12,085 bases of DNA from assembly GCA_026770585.1 (NCBI GenBank), contig MU646314.1:1073066-1085150 (forward strand), read 5' to 3'. Made by a program: the position numbers and the translations under genes. Under the pieces are notes generated by a model that ran no database searches, was not told the DNA's origin, and was given only the letters and a program-made list of their open reading frames with translations. The DNA is from Baffinella frigidus. Taxonomy: Eukaryota > Cryptophyceae > Cryptomonadales > Baffinellaceae. Below, piece by piece: positions 1 through 5,460 of this stretch; position 1 is the first letter of the stretch, and the number at the start of each line of letters is the position of its first letter.

Positions 1-75
1 ACCCTAAACCCTAAACCCTGAACCCTAAACCCTAAACCCTAAACCCTAAACCCTAAACCCTCAACCCTAAATCCC
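1..75 (+). repeat. Terminal telomeric repeat array (CCCTAAA)n
   Basis: About ten copies of the heptamer CCCTAAA, with CCCTGAA and CCCTCAA variants, start at base 1. On the top strand this is the C-rich strand reading inward, which is the orientation of a left chromosome end (TTTAGGG-type telomere). The array is short, so the window may begin within the telomere or in its inner border. The repeat type is seen directly. That this is a true physical end is inferred from its position and orientation. Confidence 0.85.
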
Positions 76-180
76 AACCCCAACTCCAACCCCTGACCCC
101 TCAACCCCAACCCCTAACCCCTCAACCCCAACCCCTTTTCCCTCACCACCACCCCTCTCACCCCAACCCCTGTCCTCCCA
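76..180 (+). repeat. Degenerate telomere-derived C-rich tract
   Basis: The perfect heptamers decay into C4-5-A2-type units (CCCCAACCC, CCCCTAACC, CCCCTCAACC) and then a C/T-rich stretch with CACCACCACC. This is typical of the inner edge of a telomere, where old repeats diverge. No coding signal is convincing here. The open frames across it are low-complexity Gly/Val peptides on the minus strand. Confidence 0.6.
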
Positions 181-332
181 CCACCAACCCTCACGGGCTG
201 AGCAAATCGATGATTTTCGACTAGCAATTCCAAGGCAAAATGGCCCCACAGACGCCGGAATCCGGCGGCCTCCAAGGGAAATACGTGACCAGAAATTGGA
301 AGATTTGCTGAGGATGTTGGGGTTGGTGGCAG

Positions 333-519
333 GTGATGTCCTTCAAGAAGTCGTACGCGTTCGACGTGGTGCCCCTTGGGACACAAGACACCTGCGCCAT
401 GTGGGGGGACTCCCCTTTCTACAACTATGGCTCCGACTCCGGCGCGTGAGTCCCCTTGCTCATCAAATCGAGCCTGCAGCTGGCCAGTCTCCACCCTGAT
501 CGAATCGTGGCTGGCGCAG
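333..519 (+). CDS. Exon-like pair, unrecognised protein (islands 1 and 2)
   Basis: An open frame starts after GGTGGCAG (CAG at 330-332) and reads VMSFKKSYAFDVVPL, then CAMWGDSPFYNYGSDSG. It stops at a GTGAGT donor at 446. A second segment after CCTGCAG (480-519) continues in phase as WPVSTLIESWLAQ and ends at another GTGAGT donor (520). The implied intron, 446-479, would be only 34 bases, so this may instead be one exon with a decayed insertion. The mixed composition with aromatic and acidic residues looks coding, unlike the repeat-derived frames nearby. I do not recognise the family. It is the first of a series of similar + strand islands reaching to about 7072. Confidence 0.42.
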
Positions 520-571
520 GTGAGTCACGGACGCGCTTGCTTCCTGAGCCCCCCTCCTCCCCCTGGATCAG

Positions 572-622
572 GTTTGCGATGCTCGAAGTGCCGCCCATCA
601 AGATTGGTGGCGATGAGTTCCG
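572..622 (+). CDS. Exon-like island 3, copy 1
   Basis: This lies between a CAG acceptor (CCTGGATCAG, after a C/T-rich run) and a GTAAGG donor at 623. The frame that best fits reads FAMLEVPPIKIGGDEFR. A second copy lies at 754-799. In this frame one difference between the copies is synonymous (GGT to GGC in IGGDEF), whereas in the alternative frame it would change Val to Ala; that favours the frame given. The phase does not follow directly from the 480-519 island, so an exon is missing, the phase has been lost, or the gene is broken. Function unknown. Confidence 0.38.
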
Positions 623-627
623 GTAAG

Positions 628-753
628 GATAGGGCGGCAGTTGGCAGGATAGGGCGGCCGTTAGGTGGATGGGGCGTCGGTTGGTAGTGGATAGGGCGTC
701 GGTTGGCAGTGGACAGGGCGTCGGTTGGCAGTGGATAGGGCGTCGGTTGGCAG
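628..753 (+). repeat. Minisatellite, 22-bp unit
   Basis: Tandem units of about 22 bp (GTGGATAGGGCGTCGGTTGGCA and variants) fill the space between the two copies of the 572-622 island. The last three units are nearly identical; earlier ones are diverged. The final unit ends TTGGCAG, which supplies the AG before the second exon copy. The array therefore behaves like the body of an intron between two duplicated exons. Confidence 0.75.
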
Positions 754-799
754 CAATGCTCGAAGTGCCGCCCATCAAGATTGGCGGCGATGAGTTCCG
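754..799 (+). CDS. Exon-like island 3, copy 2 (duplicate)
   Basis: This is a near-identical copy of 577-622, starting after TTGGCAG and ending at GTAACC. It encodes AMLEVPPIKIGGDEFR. It is a recent direct duplication with the 22-bp minisatellite in between. If both copies were spliced in, the protein would carry this short block twice. Alternatively, one of the two is skipped. Confidence 0.36.
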
Positions 800-819
800 G
801 TAACCACAGCTGCATTTGG

Positions 820-905
820 CGAGAGTGGTTTGGGAGTTTGGGTGGCAGTGTGGGGAGTTTGGGTGAGAGTTTGGGGTGTTGGGTGAGAGTTTGGGGCACC
901 CCGCA
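820..905 (+). repeat. Degenerate G-rich tandem repeat
   Basis: Repeats of GAGAGTTTGGG / GGGAGTTTGGGTG occupy this stretch, followed by CACCCCG twice. No coding content is supported. Confidence 0.5.
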
Positions 906-929
906 CCCCGCACCCTAAGCGACAGGGAC

Positions 930-988
930 CTCCGGTACCATTGCCTCGGGGGGGTGCTAGGCATTGCCTCGAGTGTTTGGTTCAGGAG
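930..988. mobile_element. Module B, copy 1: small inverted-repeat element
   Basis: The element starts CTCCGGTACCATTGCCTCGG and ends in TTTGGTTCAGGAG, so its ends are imperfect inverted repeats. Related copies lie at 4633-4691 and 6069-6133; the last has the best-preserved ends (CTCCTGAACCA against TGGTTCAGGAG). It is too short to code for a transposase and resembles a MITE. The right end also supplies a possible 3' splice site (TTTGGTTCAG). Confidence 0.6.
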
Positions 989-1061
989 ACGATACACGGG
1001 CGTGTGCACCCGTGGGTGCCATACTCCGTTTCAGAAAAGTGTTTGAAACGTGCTTCCACGC

Positions 1062-1094
1062 TGACAGAGAGAGAGAGAGAGAGAGCGCGCGCGC

Positions 1095-1149
<55 letters not shown>

Positions 1150-1150
1150 C
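1062..1150 (+). repeat. GA microsatellite with a GC insert
   Basis: This is an almost pure (GA)n tract broken by GCGCGCGC and two AAAG interruptions. It makes Arg/Glu-rich artefact frames on the + strand and Ser/Leu-rich ones on the - strand. A second tract lies at 2620-2684 and short ones at 4730-4748, 9378-9389, 9645-9653 and 9693-9704. Confidence 0.9.
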
Positions 1151-1213
1151 TACAGTTTGCAATCGAGATGTGCCTCATGGCTCCAACGCCCGTAGCAAAT
1201 CTCACGTAAAAGA

Positions 1214-1346
1214 AATGTTGGCAACTCTCAAGTCAGATGTAAGATGTTTGCAAATATTAAGTCCAAAGTAAGCTGTTTGCAAATCTCAAGCCTTCGCGAA
1301 TATCAAGTTCGACATGCTGTCAGACTGCCGTACTTCCCTTCCCAGC
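1214..1346 (+). repeat. Degenerate tandem repeat, about 29-bp unit
   Basis: Three to four diverged units begin TGTTTGCAAATCTCAAGT or similar (at about 1216, 1247 and 1276), followed by ATATCAAGTTCGACATGCTG. The last unit (1300-1346) recurs at 1459-1505 on the other side of module A copy 1. No gene is seen. Confidence 0.5.
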
Positions 1347-1354
1347 GGCCCACC

Positions 1355-1447
1355 CGGGTAGTTGTCCAGGTACGGGTAGTTGCGTAGGACCCTATGCGAT
1401 TGCCTACCGTAGGGTGCCCTTCGTACCCGTACCCGGTCTCGTACCCG
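1355..1447 (+). mobile_element. Module A, copy 1: 93-bp inverted-repeat element
   Basis: The ends follow CGGGTA-N5-CCGGGTACGGGTA and its reverse complement, giving a 24-bp inverted repeat with a 5-base unpaired block (this copy has CCAGG in place of CCGGG on the left). The centre holds a short stem (GCGTAGG/CCTATGC here; GCGTAGG/CCTACGC in other copies) and CCTACCGTAGG. Diverged 47-bp direct repeats lie outside it: 1300-1346 and 1459-1505 match at 38 of 47 bases by eye. No coding capacity, so it is non-autonomous and MITE-like. Confidence 0.7.
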
Positions 1448-1510
1448 GTCTGCCGCACATCTCAAGTTGGATATGTTGGCAGGCTGCCGTGCATCCCTTC
1501 GCAGCAGCAG

Positions 1511-1597
1511 CCGACTGACAAGGAGGCTCGCGAGTACTGCGACTACCACGCGGACATCGGGGAGTGGTTCAAGGATGAGCCGGACTACAAATGCCGC
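1511..1597 (+). CDS. Exon-like island 4, unrecognised
   Basis: This is an 87-base open segment after CGCAGCAGCAG and before a GTCAGA donor. It reads PTDKEAREYCDYHADIGEW, then FKDEPDYKCR. Charged and aromatic residues alternate as in the other islands (compare WYYQACETNPDD at 4190 and QEHYYQYGIWEH at 2745). A degenerate telomere-like run (AACCCGAAACCCGAAACCCC, from 1610) follows at once, consistent with an intron start. No family recognised. Confidence 0.42.
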
Positions 1598-1693
1598 GTC
1601 AGACCCCCGCAACCCGAAACCCGAAACCCCTCCTCCTGTCCCTCACCCTCCGCCCCCCTCGAAGCCTCATCGCTGTCCTGTGCACATACCTTA

Positions 1694-1814
1694 CAGGAGG
1701 TGGAGTTAGAATCCATCCGGAAAATGCTGGTATGAGCGGCCGACACGGGGTACAGTAGTGACACAATGCGTAGCATGTGCGGCGCTGACGCTGGTTGTTC
1801 ATCAATCTCTCTGC
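1694..1814 (+). mobile_element. Module D, copy 1: about 120-bp dispersed repeat
   Basis: The module runs from GGAGGTGGAGTTAGAATC through TGAGCGGCCGACACGGGGTAC to TTCATCAATCTCTC. Other copies are at 2110-2236 (same strand) and 6270-6396 (inverted). No clear terminal inverted repeats are seen. It is flanked here by TGCACATACCTTACA (1681-1695) and TGCACACACCTTAAA (1812-1826), a 15-base direct repeat with two mismatches, as if the target was duplicated. Confidence 0.65.
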
Positions 1815-1828
1815 ACACACCTTAAACA

Positions 1829-1860
1829 CCGAACCCCAAACCCTAAACCCAACCCCCAAA
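1829..1860 (+). repeat. Short degenerate interstitial telomeric repeat
   Basis: CCGAACCCCAAACCCTAAACCC followed by AACCCCCAAAA is a decayed CCCTAAA array directly after module D copy 1. Confidence 0.6.
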
Positions 1861-1871
1861 ACTTGGAATGG

Positions 1872-1912
1872 TACACTGGAGCATTACTGCCGGTAGGGGA
1901 TCTGGGAGCACC
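1872..1912 (+). pseudogene. Broken copy of the QEHYY exon
   Basis: The sequence matches the exon-like islands at 2249-2289 and 2741-2783 (TGGAGCATTACTGCCGGTAG, then GGGATCTGGGAGCACC), but its frame is interrupted by TAG. It would read LEHYCR-stop-GIWEH. This is a decayed paralogous exon copy. The following CACCGCCCCTAATCCCCAA (1909-1927) recurs exactly at 2357-2375. Confidence 0.5.
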
Positions 1913-1950
1913 GCCCCTAATCCCCAAACTAATCCCAGGAAAGGCATGTG

Positions 1951-2065
1951 AATTAATCCCTTTTCTGTCAAACAAATTACTACATAATTCTTTACTATTA
2001 CTAGTGTGATCCAGTTGTGCAGTGTAGTAATTCTCGTCGCCAGAAAGAGATTAATTAATCCCTTT
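1951..2065. mobile_element. AT-rich inverted-repeat insertion with 13-bp direct repeats
   Basis: An AT-rich island in GC-rich surroundings. It contains a perfect 10-bp inverted repeat, AATTACTACA (1975-1984) against TGTAGTAATT (2023-2032), inside longer imperfect ends. AATTAATCCCTTT occurs on both sides (1951-1963 and 2053-2065). It looks like a separate MITE family. No coding content. Confidence 0.5.
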
Positions 2066-2109
2066 CCTTGTATGAGAACCCTAAACCCTGCACTTGAGCT
2101 GAACGGCAG

Positions 2110-2236
2110 GAGGTGGAGTTAGAATTCATCCGGAAAATGCTGGTATGAGCGGCCGACATGGGGTACAGTAGTGACACAATGCGTAGCATGTGTGGCGCTG
2201 CCGCTGTTTTTTTGGCAATAAATTGTTAATTTCTCT
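2110..2236 (+). mobile_element. Module D, copy 2, inserted in an exon-like segment
   Basis: This is the same repeat as 1694-1814. It is bracketed by a perfect 14-base direct repeat, GAGCTGAACGGCAG, at 2096-2109 and 2237-2250. In frame this codes ELNG and leads straight into QEHHYRNGIWEQG, so the element interrupts coding-like sequence and the interrupted bases were duplicated. Whether it is now spliced out is unknown. Confidence 0.65.
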
Positions 2237-2335
2237 GAGCTGAACGGCAGACAGGAGCACCACTACCGGAACGGGATCTGGGAGCAGGGCTTTTCTATAG
2301 AACCACTTCCAGTGTCCGACTGTGGTGGGAGTTGA
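2237..2335 (+). CDS. Exon-like island, QEHYY family copy 2
   Basis: The open segment reads ELNGRQEHHYRNGIWEQG, then FSIEPLPVSDCGGS and a TGA stop. It is a diverged duplicate of 2733-2865 (TLDGAQEHYYQYGIWEHRH). Its 5' end duplicates bases 2096-2109 on the far side of module D. The stop makes it either a terminal exon or a decaying copy. Function unknown. Confidence 0.35.
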   Translation, partial: ELNGRQEHHYRNGIWEQGFSIEPLPVSDCGGS

Positions 2336-2424
2336 AAGAACCAAAAGGCCCTAAAACACCGCCCCTAATCCCCAAGCCCTAAATTCGAGCCTCGGTCGGA
2401 CAGATGGCGGGCTGCAGGCCATGG

Positions 2425-2476
2425 GAGTTGACTAAAAACGCACGGCCAATGAGTTGACCGAACACGCACGGCCAAT
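2425..2476 (+). promoter_or_regulatory. Tandem 26-bp repeat carrying two CCAAT boxes
   Basis: Two 26-bp units (2425-2450, 2451-2476) each contain CGCACGGCCAATGA. Two phased CCAAT motifs at 26-bp spacing, about 80-125 bases before an ATG at 2553, could be a eukaryotic promoter element. The motif is seen; the role is inferred and weak. Confidence 0.25.
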
Positions 2477-2619
2477 GAAGTAGGCTTGGTCTCATTTCTG
2501 GCGCTTTGGTGCTTCGTATTTCGCGCACATCGCATCAGAGCCTACCTCACCGATGAGCGGTAGGGAACATTCTACGTCCGAGCTTGCGTGTGCCTCTTGG
2601 CCGCTTGCTCACCTCGGCC

Positions 2620-2621
2620 CC

Positions 2622-2656
<35 letters not shown>

Positions 2657-2684
2657 GGAGAAAGAGAGAGAAAGAGAGAGAAAG
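2620..2684 (+). repeat. GA/GAAA microsatellite
   Basis: (GA)n with regular GAAAGA and GGGAGAAA interruptions. It lies within an open frame that starts at 2553, giving an Arg/Glu run, but this part is unlikely to be real protein. Confidence 0.85.
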
Positions 2685-2715
2685 ATTGCTTGGTCCCGAT
2701 CAAGTGGGCGTGCAT

Positions 2716-2865
2716 CCTCTGAACACAAAACGCTGGACGGCGCACAGGAGCACTACTACCAGTATGGGATCTGGGAGCACCGTCACTGGCCGAACCCGCC
2801 CGCGGACGGCGGGCCTGAGAGGGGCTGCGCCTTCGACTTCGGTGCTGCTACCAACCTCTACCACC
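2716..2865 (+). CDS. Exon-like island, QEHYY family copy 3 (best preserved)
   Basis: The open segment reads EHKTLDGAQEHYYQYGIWEH, then RHWPNPPADGGPERG, then CAFDFGAATNLY. It is the longest and most protein-like of three related copies (1872, 2237, 2716). The frame stays open from an ATG at 2553 through the GA tract to 3113, but the parts outside this segment are low complexity (Arg/Glu before, His-Pro repeats after). I cannot place it in a known family. It shares the Tyr-Tyr / Trp / acidic character of the other islands. Confidence 0.42.
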
Positions 2866-2930
2866 CTCTGCCACCCTCTGCCACCCTCTATCACCCTCTA
2901 CCACCCTCTTCCACCCTCTGCCACCCTCTT
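2856..2930 (+). repeat. 10-bp minisatellite CCACCCTCTR
   Basis: Seven to eight tandem 10-bp units (CCACCCTCTG/A/T). Because 10 is not a multiple of 3, the frame rotates through the array, so a conserved coding role is unlikely. It is a pyrimidine-rich tract on the + strand. Confidence 0.85.
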
Positions 2931-3167
2931 CGTGCCCGGAAATCCGTCCTGCCCACACGTACACCCTGCCTGGTCCTTTATGTGTCATTTGATCCCGCCA
3001 TAGCCGCCAGCCGCCAGCCACCAGCCCCTAACGTAGAAGAGTTCGGGCGCAACGGACTAGGGGGTGGGTTGCCTCTTGACCCAAACACTAGGGGTTCTAC
3101 CCACACCTGCTAGGTCCTACCTGAACCTGAGACCATTCTGTCGATCCTAAACCTTCTCGTTTTCTAT

Positions 3168-3233
3168 TTTATTGCTCTCGATACAGGTCCTAGGTAGGAC
3201 CTTAAGCCTTGATTTTGAGTGATAACAAGTCTA
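3168..3233 (+). repeat. Module E, copy 1
   Basis: The pyrimidine-rich TTTTATTGCTCTCGATACAG is followed by a perfect 7-bp stem, GGTCCTA-GG-TAGGACC (3186-3201), and CTTAAGCCTTGATTTTGAGTG. It matches 5540-5603 over about 65 bases. Both copies look like a 3' splice site (pyrimidine tract, then ACAG) with its downstream bases. Confidence 0.6.
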
Positions 3234-3281
3234 TGAGCCTTCAGAATGAGCCCGCCTCCTGAACGCTACACCCTGAACCAG

Positions 3282-3334
3282 GCAACACCAACGGGTGGCC
3301 CGGCGGGCCTGCAGACTGGAGCCCGTTCCTCAAG
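3282..3334 (+). CDS. Exon-like island 6, with possible GC donor
   Basis: The segment after CCTGAACCAG reads (GC)NTNGWPGGPADWSPFLK and ends AAG, followed by GCTGAG and then directly by telomeric repeats at 3341. If spliced, the donor is GC rather than GT; GC donors are known in eukaryotes and are frequent in dinoflagellates. The Gly/Pro/Trp-rich peptide looks real but I do not recognise it. Confidence 0.4.
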
Positions 3335-3340
3335 GCTGAG

Positions 3341-3400
3341 CCCTAAACCCTAAACCCTAAACCCTAAACCCTAAATCCTAAATCCTAAATCCTAAACCCT
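3341..3400 (+). repeat. Interstitial telomeric array
   Basis: CCCTAAA repeats (about 8 units), the last ones changed to TCCTAAA. The array starts 7 bases after the exon-like segment ending at 3334. Confidence 0.9.
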
Positions 3401-3520
3401 GCACTCAAATCCCTTCTCACTCGCCCCCAGACCGTAAACCCAGGGCTTAGCGTTTAGGTGCTTCCCCTCGAGAGGCAAAGTTGATGCTGTTTGTCGCTGC
3501 TCCATCAGACACTCCGCCGA

Positions 3521-3592
3521 GAAAAGTTGACGGTGCACGGTTCTAAAAAGTTGACGGTTCGCGGTTCTGAAAAGTTGACGGTCCACGGTTCT
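3521..3592 (+). repeat. 24-bp minisatellite, three units
   Basis: Three units contain AAAAGTTGACGGT, a variable 5-base part and CGGTTCT. The array runs into a perfect 16-bp palindrome GTTCTGTGCACAGAAC (3588-3603). Related short sequence (CAGAACGCGTTCTG, 3658-3671, a 14-bp palindrome) lies just beyond the next telomeric array. Confidence 0.8.
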
Positions 3593-3634
3593 GTGCACAG
3601 AACACATGAAAACCGTTCCCGTGCCAGTGACCAA

Positions 3635-3656
3635 CCCTAAACCCTAAACCCTAAAC
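3635..3656 (+). repeat. Interstitial telomeric array before exon-like island 7
   Basis: Three CCCTAAA units ending in CACAG. The AG lies four bases after the last repeat and is followed by the coding-like segment at 3661. Confidence 0.85.
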
Positions 3657-3660
3657 ACAG

Positions 3661-3702
3661 AACGCGTTCTGTGATGGCGGCGACTGCTACAAAGCTCAGC
3701 AT
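3661..3702 (+). CDS. Exon-like island 7, Cys-rich
   Basis: A 42-base segment between CTAAACACAG and GTGAGATC reads NAFCDGGDCYKAQH, exactly 14 codons. The short Cys-X4-Cys pattern resembles secreted or metal-binding Cys-rich proteins, but no family can be named. The upstream flank is nothing but telomeric repeat, so its intron would end in telomere sequence. Confidence 0.42.
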
Positions 3703-3721
3703 GTGAGATCCCCGCCCGTAC

Positions 3722-3743
3722 CTAAACCCTAAACCGCAAACCC
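3722..3743 (+). repeat. Short degenerate interstitial telomeric repeat
   Basis: CCTAAACCCTAAACCGCAAA followed by CCCT. This is the only forward array of this clarity not followed by an exon-like segment. Confidence 0.7.
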
Positions 3744-3759
3744 TCGTGAGTGCCCTGCA

Positions 3760-4125
3760 GTCATCCTCCAGGCAATGTAATCGGGTTCAAGTTTTGATCG
3801 GTTAGCTGAGCAAAAAAAATGAACCGGGAAAGGGCTATATCCCTCAAATGCCTGTGTCCTCATGTGTGGACACCTGGGCGAAAGCTTTGGGGAGAGCCCG
3901 GCTTTTCCCTGAATGGAAAATTATGGAAAAAATGCCTGGTTGTCAGACTTGCTGAGTTAGAGGCTCGCTGAGTTAAAGAACGTTGGTCTTGGAAGCTTAA
4001 CGGTCCAAGCAAGCACTGGGTTTTAAGCCCCGGGACACCGTGTTTCGCAAAATCGCCTTTCCTTAGGGGGTTTCCTAAGAAAAGGTGCAAATGAATCAAA
4101 CGTTTCGGTGAATGTGGAATACCGA
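3760..4125. other. Lower-GC stretch with a hairpin, no gene supported
   Basis: This 360-base block is less GC-rich than its neighbours. It contains GCTGAGTTA twice (about 3950 and 3972) and an imperfect 12-bp hairpin CCTTTCCTTAGG / CCTAAGAAAAGG (4056-4067, 4074-4085). A minus-strand open frame of about 79 codons (3860-4099) shows no recognisable motif. I see no supported gene. Confidence 0.4.
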
Positions 4126-4172
4126 CCCTAAACCCTAAACCCTAAACCCTAAACCCTAAATCCTGAACCCTA
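4126..4172 (+). repeat. Interstitial telomeric array before the WYY exon
   Basis: Six CCCTAAA-type units ending CCTGAACCCT, then ACCAAG and a coding-like segment. Confidence 0.85.
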
Positions 4173-4177
4173 CCAAG

Positions 4178-4239
4178 CGGCACTAGCTTGGTACTACCAG
4201 GCGTGTGAGACCAATCCAGACGACGAATCTAAGCCCTGC
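4178..4239 (+). CDS. Exon-like island 8, WYYQACET copy
   Basis: After TACCAAG the frame reads ALAWYYQACETNPDDESKPC. It is a diverged paralogue of the next segment (AFYTAYETDPEDKPWP), aligning over about 58 bases with one 1-base shift near the start. The region between them ends GATGACAG. The exact 3' boundary is uncertain because the frame stays open for a further 40 codons or so. Confidence 0.42.
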
Positions 4240-4274
4240 ACCCTACAATGGCCTAAACGATGGCGTGATGACAG

Positions 4275-4386
4275 GCGGCGCGGCTCTTGGCATTCTACAC
4301 CGCGTACGAGACGGACCCGGAGGACAAGCCGTGGCCCGTTGGCATGTTCTACAACAAGGACCACCATCATCGTACCTGGTACACCC
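4275..4386 (+). CDS. Exon-like island 8', AFYTAYET copy
   Basis: After GATGACAG the frame reads AARLLAFYTAYETDPEDKP, then WPVGMFYNKDHHH and RTWYTP, and runs into module A copy 2 at 4387. It is a tandem exon duplicate of 4178-4239. The sequence GGCCCGTTGGCAT inside it (4333-4345) recurs at 4473-4485 beyond module A, followed in both cases by CGTACC after a 24- to 28-base length difference. The exon end thus seems partly duplicated around the element. Family unknown. Confidence 0.45.
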
Positions 4387-4473
4387 CGGGTAGTTGTCCG
4401 GGTACGGGTAGTTGCGTAGGAGCCTACGCGATTGCCTACCGTAGGGTGCCCTTCGTACCCGTACCCGGTCTCG
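4387..4473 (+). mobile_element. Module A, copy 2 (right end truncated)
   Basis: This matches the other 93-bp copies but stops at CGGTCTCG without the final TACCCG. It carries the perfect inner stem GCGTAGG-AG-CCTACGC. It lies at the 3' end of an exon-like segment and is followed by a partial copy of that segment. Confidence 0.7.
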
Positions 4474-4523
4474 GCCCGTTGGCATCGTACCCGTGATGCC
4501 CGAAACCCGAACACCTAACTTGG

Positions 4524-4632
4524 GCGAAGAGAGGCCGCAGAGGCCAAGAGCCACACGCAAGCGAGACCAACGATGCCACTTTTGAGAATCTGGACCACGT
4601 TTGACCCGGGGCTCGCCAGCGCGTCCAGCGAC
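4524..4632 (+). CDS. Possible exon fragment, weak
   Basis: The frame reads GRREAAEAKSHTQARP, then TMPLLRIWTTFDPGLAS and continues into module B copy 2. Composition is plausible for coding, but neither end shows a clear splice site and another frame is also open. Treated as weak. Confidence 0.15.
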
Positions 4633-4691
4633 CTCCGGAACCATTGCCTCAGGGGGGTGCCAGGCATTGCCGCGAGGGGTTGGTTTAGGAG
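4633..4691. mobile_element. Module B, copy 2
   Basis: CTCCGGAACCATTGCC at the left and TTGGTTTAGGAG at the right are imperfect inverted ends. Its interior closely resembles copy 1 (930-988). Just downstream, a 21-bp unit containing its right end (GGTTGGTTCAGGAGGAAGCAG) is repeated twice in tandem at 4750-4791. Confidence 0.6.
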
Positions 4692-4832
4692 GATGGGCAC
4701 GCGGGGGAAGAAGGGGGGAGGGAGGGAAGGAGAGAGAGAGAGAGAGACGGGTTGGTTCAGGAGGAAGCAGGGTTGGTTCAGGAGGAAGCAGGCTCACCAC
4801 CTGTCCGCCCGAGCCTCAGAACTCGCCTCTCC

Positions 4833-4939
4833 CCCTAAACCCTAAACCCTGAACCCTAAACCCTAAACCCTAAACCCTAAACTCTAAACCCTAAACCCTA
4901 AACCCTAAACCCTAAACCCTAAACCCTAAACCCTAAACC
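4833..4939 (+). repeat. Longest interstitial telomeric array
   Basis: About fifteen near-perfect CCCTAAA units (one CCCTGAA, one ACTCTAA). It ends CCGCAG, with the AG at 4942-4943, and coding-like sequence follows immediately. Confidence 0.95.
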
Positions 4940-4943
4940 GCAG

Positions 4944-4991
4944 GACGTGTGATGCCTGTGCAATCGACTTCTGCAACACCAAGCAGTGGAG
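4944..4991 (+). CDS. Exon-like island 9, Cys-rich
   Basis: A 48-base segment between the telomeric array ending CCGCAG and a GTGAGATG donor. It reads TCDACAIDFCNTKQW with three Cys. The compact Cys spacing resembles islands 7 and 12. Acceptor and donor are both good matches. Function unknown. Confidence 0.45.
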
Positions 4992-5000
4992 GTGAGATGA

Positions 5001-5048
5001 GGGTTCATGGGTCTAGGGTGTAGGGTTTATGGGGGTTATGGGTTAGTG
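5001..5048 (-). repeat. Inverted degenerate telomeric repeat
   Basis: GGGTTCATGGGTCTAGGGTG and TAGGGTTTATGGGGGTTATG are TTTAGGG-type units on the top strand, opposite to the arrays on both sides. Confidence 0.65.
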
Positions 5049-5087
5049 TTTGAAGATGAGACTCCTGCTGACCATTCGCACCTGAAA

Positions 5088-5226
5088 CCCTACCCGAAAC
5101 CCATCCGAAACCCCTGAACTCTAAACCCAACCCGAACCCCCTGAACCTTAAACCCATCCGAAACCCGAAACCCTGAACCCTGAACCCTACCCGAAACCCC
5201 TGAACCCTGAACCCTACCCGAAGCTC
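5088..5226 (+). repeat. Degenerate telomere-related tract
   Basis: CCCGAAACCC, CCATCCGAAACCC, CCCTGAACCC and CCCTAC units, with an almost exact repeat of CCTGAACCCTACCCGAA at about 5181 and 5204. Probably an old, diverged telomeric array. Confidence 0.65.
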
Positions 5227-5302
5227 CTTCACCCTGAACCGCACCTCCTCACCACCGGTACCGATCGGGCCGCGAATGGCTCCAACCACACACCCGATGC
5301 AG

Positions 5303-5360
5303 GGTGTCGAAGCTCTGCGGCGCTGTCGGGAAGTGCCGGATGAACGCAAAGAACGCCCAG
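5303..5360 (+). CDS. Exon-like island 12, basic Cys-rich
   Basis: After CCCGATGCAG the frame reads VSKLCGAVGKCRMNAKNAQ and ends CAG before GTCTGT. The last 36 bases (VGKCRMNAKNAQ) occur again at 5465-5501 beyond module A copy 3, so the end of this segment is duplicated around the element. Another frame (MQGVEALRRCREVPDERKER) is also open, so the frame choice is not certain. Confidence 0.35.
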
Positions 5361-5361
5361 G
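5325..5361 (+). repeat. 37-bp perfect direct repeat, left copy (right copy 5465-5501)
   Basis: GTCGGGAAGTGCCGGATGAA and the following 17 bases (ending AACGCCCAGG) are identical at 5325-5361 and 5465-5501. Between them are 103 bases containing module A copy 3 and a few extra bases. This is far longer than a normal transposon target duplication. Confidence 0.9.
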
Positions 5362-5367
5362 TCTGTC

Positions 5368-5460
5368 CGGGTAGTTGTCCGGGTACGGGTAGTTGCGTAG
5401 GAGCCTACGCGATTGCCTACCGTAGGGTGCCCTTCGTACCCGTACCCGGTCTCGTACCCG
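5368..5460 (+). mobile_element. Module A, copy 3 (93 bp, intact)
   Basis: Both 24-bp interrupted inverted ends (CGGGTA-N5-CCGGGTACGGGTA) are intact, as is the central GCGTAGG-AG-CCTACGC stem. It could form an almost complete hairpin. It is flanked by the 37-bp direct repeats described above. Confidence 0.8.

Noticed and set aside
1-180. Regular 7-base repeats as a possible CRISPR-like or coding tandem array
   Set aside because: The unit is the TTTAGGG-type telomeric heptamer with no spacers.
1062-1200. Arg/Glu-rich and Ser/Leu-rich open frames over the GA tract
   Set aside because: They are direct translations of a (GA)n microsatellite and have no start context or conserved sequence.
1355-1447. 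Module A as a tRNA-like or structured RNA gene
   Set aside because: Its symmetry is a simple terminal inverted repeat; no box A/B sequence or cloverleaf is seen, and copies vary in the centre.
2858-2930. His-Pro-Leu repeat protein from the CCACCCTCT array
   Set aside because: The unit is 10 bp and rotates frame, so no repeat peptide is preserved by selection.
4056-4085. Hairpin CCTTTCCTTAGG / CCTAAGAAAAGG as a bacterial-type terminator
   Set aside because: The window is eukaryotic, no gene ends beside it and no T-tract follows.
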